The notes beneath the pieces were generated by a model, which saw only the letters and a list, made by a program, of their open reading frames with translations, was not told where the DNA came from and searched no databases. A stretch of 64,000 nucleotides of DNA, taken from the NCBI GenBank assembly GCA_035048485.1, contig CM068584.1, positions 65,629,192-65,693,191 of the forward strand. Reading direction: 5' to 3'. Positions within the stretch are counted from its first letter, which is position 1. Each line of letters begins with the position of its first letter. Shown one piece after another: positions 61,232 through 64,000 of this stretch. The position numbers were made by a program, and so were the translations under genes. This stretch comes from Pteria penguin. Its lineage: Eukaryota; Mollusca; Bivalvia; Pterioida; Pteriidae.

Positions 61232-62355
61232 TTACCTCTACTCTTATCATTCTTGAATTGATGAAGTTCGAAGTTAACAAGATCACTGAAATACCATGGT
61301 CCTGGGTTTTGGGGTTTTTTTTAACTTTACTAAGTAGAGGTATACCCGGAAAAAGACAAACACATGTATCATTGAGCGTAGCTGGGTATATTACCATTCA
61401 CCAAATAGTATTGTTGTGTGTTTTATGATGAAAGAGGAATGTCATTTCGACATGATATGTAATTTATATGGTGACATTCCAGAATTCCGTTTGTGCTATT
61501 GTCAAAGTGAATCTCTTCTAAGGACTACATCGTCTGAAAGTTATTATCAAATAAAACAAATAATTGTAAATGTATTTGAATTAAGAGCTTTAACCTAAAG
61601 GAGTAGGTGGGATAAGGGTAAAAATCGGCCCTGGAACAGAAATCTATCATAAGTAGTGAAAAGATACCCATGCAATTGTAGTTTCAGAAATTATAATTCG
61701 TTTGCAGATTTAAACCTTCATGAATATCTTAATTTGGTAAGAAAAATGTATCTGATACCTACTCGTTGATGATTTTTGACGTCATGGGGACATAGCGTTA
61801 CGACGTCATAAATACAACTTGTCAATTCAGTAGAATAACTGATATTCCAAACCAAAGGAATTATTATTTAGATTGTCATATCTGTAACAGGATAGAGGAT
61901 TATTTAATTTATTAACAATTATATATTTGTTTACCACTTACCTACGCCATTAACTACGTTATTCCTCTGTCGCAGTGTTATCATTAAAACTAGTTTAAAA
62001 CCAGGAAAAAGGTTATAGCAATGCATTCGCCAAAAAGTGTGTGGGATAGCACATCCCATCATTGTGTTTACCTATATTTTGAAAACTATGTGTAAGCACC
62101 AAGTTTAAGGGGAAAATGTGGAATCATAGTTCGTATGTACATTAAGAACCAAACTCTCCAATACCGTGAAACATGAACATAAAAGTATATACTATAAAAC
62201 CAAACAAACTTCATGTGCATATGTTATTAACACCTTCAATTGACACATAGCCACCAAAAATCATTTACACATGTACACACACATGTACTCGCACATTCAC
62301 ACACACTTTGGTTTTTAAAATTTTTATATTTCATTCTAGCATTTCTTATATCATT
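61232..62355. other. AT-rich spacer, no gene seen
   Basis: 61235-61600 resumes weak similarity to the spacer module (for example TTATCATTCTTGAATTG as at 1370). The remainder has no paralogue here and no exon-like pattern. Confidence 0.5.
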
Positions 62356-62421
62356 TTCACTACGTCAAAGCTTTGCGTCTTGCTCTACGCATAGTAAAGC
62401 GCAAAACCTTGACGTAGTGAA
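62356..62421. repeat. 22-bp inverted repeat (hairpin) next to the DDE transposon relic
   Basis: Arms TTCACTACGTCAAAGCTTTGCG (62356-62377) and its near reverse complement (62400-62421; two mismatches) are separated by 22 bp. It lies about 90 bp past the 3' end of the transposase relic, so it may be a terminal or subterminal repeat of that element. Confidence 0.7.
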
Positions 62422-62513
62422 CATTTTCTTAAATCAAAAATAACATTGAAGATACATTTGAACTACATGGCTTTCCTGTTAATAAGATGAGTGTAGAAGA
62501 AAGTCATGAACCT

Positions 62514-64000
62514 TCACTCCGCAGTCATAATTTCTGCCTCACTGTCTGACTGGTCCATGACTTCGAGGAACTTTTCCTCATCATCTGTGTATGCGGAAAA
62601 CGTGCTTGAGCGAACTGCTGTGGAAATTTTCTTTACGATAACGAGCACACGCCATGTACCACAGAACGCTGGTAATATGGGCACAGGGTCCGATTACTCT
62701 TGATCCAGATTTACTTTTACAGTACCATCCCGTTATAGCCCATTGGTCATATGAAATCCAGCAAGTATATTTTTTTCGCAGATGTTTGCCTACTTTGTAT
62801 TTAAGCACACAGGATGCCATCACTATAGTCATTCACCATGATTTGGTATGCGCCATCACTTGTTAAGTGTTATTGGGTGTAAGTTTTGGCCACATTTACT
62901 TGATAAATACGAAGGGTCGCCTCTCTTATTTGGACTTCTGATACACATGGGGCATTTAAGACAATATTTGCAGAGTTGTCAAATCATTTTCCATTTGTAT
63001 GCTCGCTACTCCTCACTTTTCTCTCTCCTTAGAAAGAATTCTCATTTTGGCTGCCATGATTTCATCTTCCTCCATACTACAATGCCTTAATGGCGGACTG
63101 TATTTGTTGTACAGTGCACAGACGATTTTAACATAATGTCCTATGTAAGGTATTTGACAATTTGCAAAGACTTTGTCCAAATAGTGCCAGGTTTTCACTT
63201 TACCATTAACCGATTCCACTACGCATCTTATCTAAAATTAAAGTGGTGATATCAACATTTATTCATAGAATTTGGGAATAATGTCTCAGTTCAAGAAGAT
63301 AATTATAATAGATCTTATAATTTTTATGCATATTATTTTTATCATGCCTGTCTATCAACATTAATCTTGGCCATAACCTGTGGATTGTGAGGTGCAGAGA
63401 CTTCAATTTTGACATTCGTACTCAATTAACAAGCCCTTTAAAAAGACACAAAGCTCGATTACCTTTTGAATTTGACAGTGGCCTTCTCCCTAGAAATAAT
63501 TTTTATGGACTTTGTTGCCGCCGGGGGCATTAGTGTTTTACATACACAGTTTGCTTATCTCAGAAATGAGCCTTGGAATATTTGAATCCCAGGTTGGAAG
63601 TTGTTTGTCTCGTTTTCGTAGAAAAGCTGGTATTGCAACCTGAATACGTTAGTCGTCTAGCATATTTGTGGCGCCTTTAAATCCCCTGTCAACTATGAAA
63701 GTGTTATTCTTCTTTTTCCACTCCTTTATCTCCTGCATATATCTTTTTAACATACGATTCAATATGTGGGCATCACTTTTTTACCGTCTGCCATGTATGG
63801 ACCAAGTACAACCACGATGTAACCCGTAAGTTAAGAGAGGCATATATGACTGAATATGGCCAGTGGCGGTTCAGTGAATACAGAAGGGAGGGACTGAAAC
63901 AACAATACAAATTTACTTGAGCCAATGAAGTGCCACTTAAGAGGATGAACAGAAAATTATGATTGTCCGTCTCCCTGACTTTTGTCTCTTTCATCACATA
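62514..64000 (-). pseudogene. Decayed DDE transposase with SWIM-like C-terminus (IS4/Harbinger-like, ISL2EU-type), cut by window edge
   Basis: Minus-strand pieces in order: VVLGPYMADGKK (about 63810), DAHILNRMLKRYMQEIKEW and TFIVDRGFKGATNMLDD (about 63770-63640), IPAFLRKRDKQLP, then VESVNGKVKTWHYLDKVFAN and IGHYVKIVCALYNKY (63219-63110), WISYDQW, and GSRVIGPCAHITSVLWYMA (about 62700-62640). LGPY..D..DA, DRGF and VN.+.K.W are motifs of DDE_Tnp_4-type transposases. The CKSKSG...GPCAH box is SWIM-like, with one expected Cys replaced. A frameshift near 63778, stops at about 63650 and 63560, and another shift near 62595 show it is dead. The N-terminus lies beyond 64000. Confidence 0.8.

Overview
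This is AT-rich animal nuclear DNA, most likely from a marine invertebrate and plausibly a mollusc. Genes are split by spliceosomal introns, and the window holds a Penelope-like retroelement, a tRNA-derived SINE, Helitron-like repeats, DDE transposon relics and very long microsatellites. Species cannot be fixed from sequence alone. There are no prokaryotic features.

The backbone is a tandemly duplicated block of roughly 11 kb that carries a minus-strand gene for a TIMP-type (tissue inhibitor of metalloproteinases / netrin-like fold) secreted protein. I see three copies. Copy A (about 4.39-6.51 kb) is a fragment with one intact internal exon and a truncated last exon. Copy B (17.15-21.6 kb) keeps a TATA box, a 5' untranslated exon and five coding exons with matching splice phases, but has one 1-bp frameshift in exon 3. 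Copy C (55.43-59.2 kb) keeps the same layout but carries frame-breaking indels in exons 1, 2 and 4. The spacer DNA is duplicated along with the genes: 1-2.8 kb matches 23.7-27.3 kb, 2.8-3.7 kb matches 54.03-54.77 kb, and 3.7-6.6 kb matches 16.5-19.9 kb and 54.8-57.9 kb.

Later insertions have broken up the block. 7.16-12.1 kb is a decayed, partly tandem Penelope-like element flanked on both sides by (AT)n. 12.9-15.5 kb is a decayed copy of an uncharacterised repeat-encoded protein family. 27.3-54.03 kb is a 26.7-kb array of seven complete units and one truncated unit of 3.1-3.8 kb, with Helitron-like 3' ends, sitting inside a (TTA)n microsatellite whose unoccupied paralogue survives at 2.69-2.81 kb. 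A long-TIR MITE sits at the same site in copies A and B but not in C. At the right end there is a recent SINE with a 16-bp target duplication and a decayed DDE transposase with a SWIM-like C-terminus.

If any copy is active, the TIMP genes would make small secreted inhibitors that place an N-terminal cysteine in the active-site zinc of matrix metalloproteinases. Copy B is the only candidate for a working gene. The most unusual features are the satellite-like array with stepwise TTA spacers, its dense TGACGTCA palindromes, and the short six-cysteine C-terminal module of the TIMPs.
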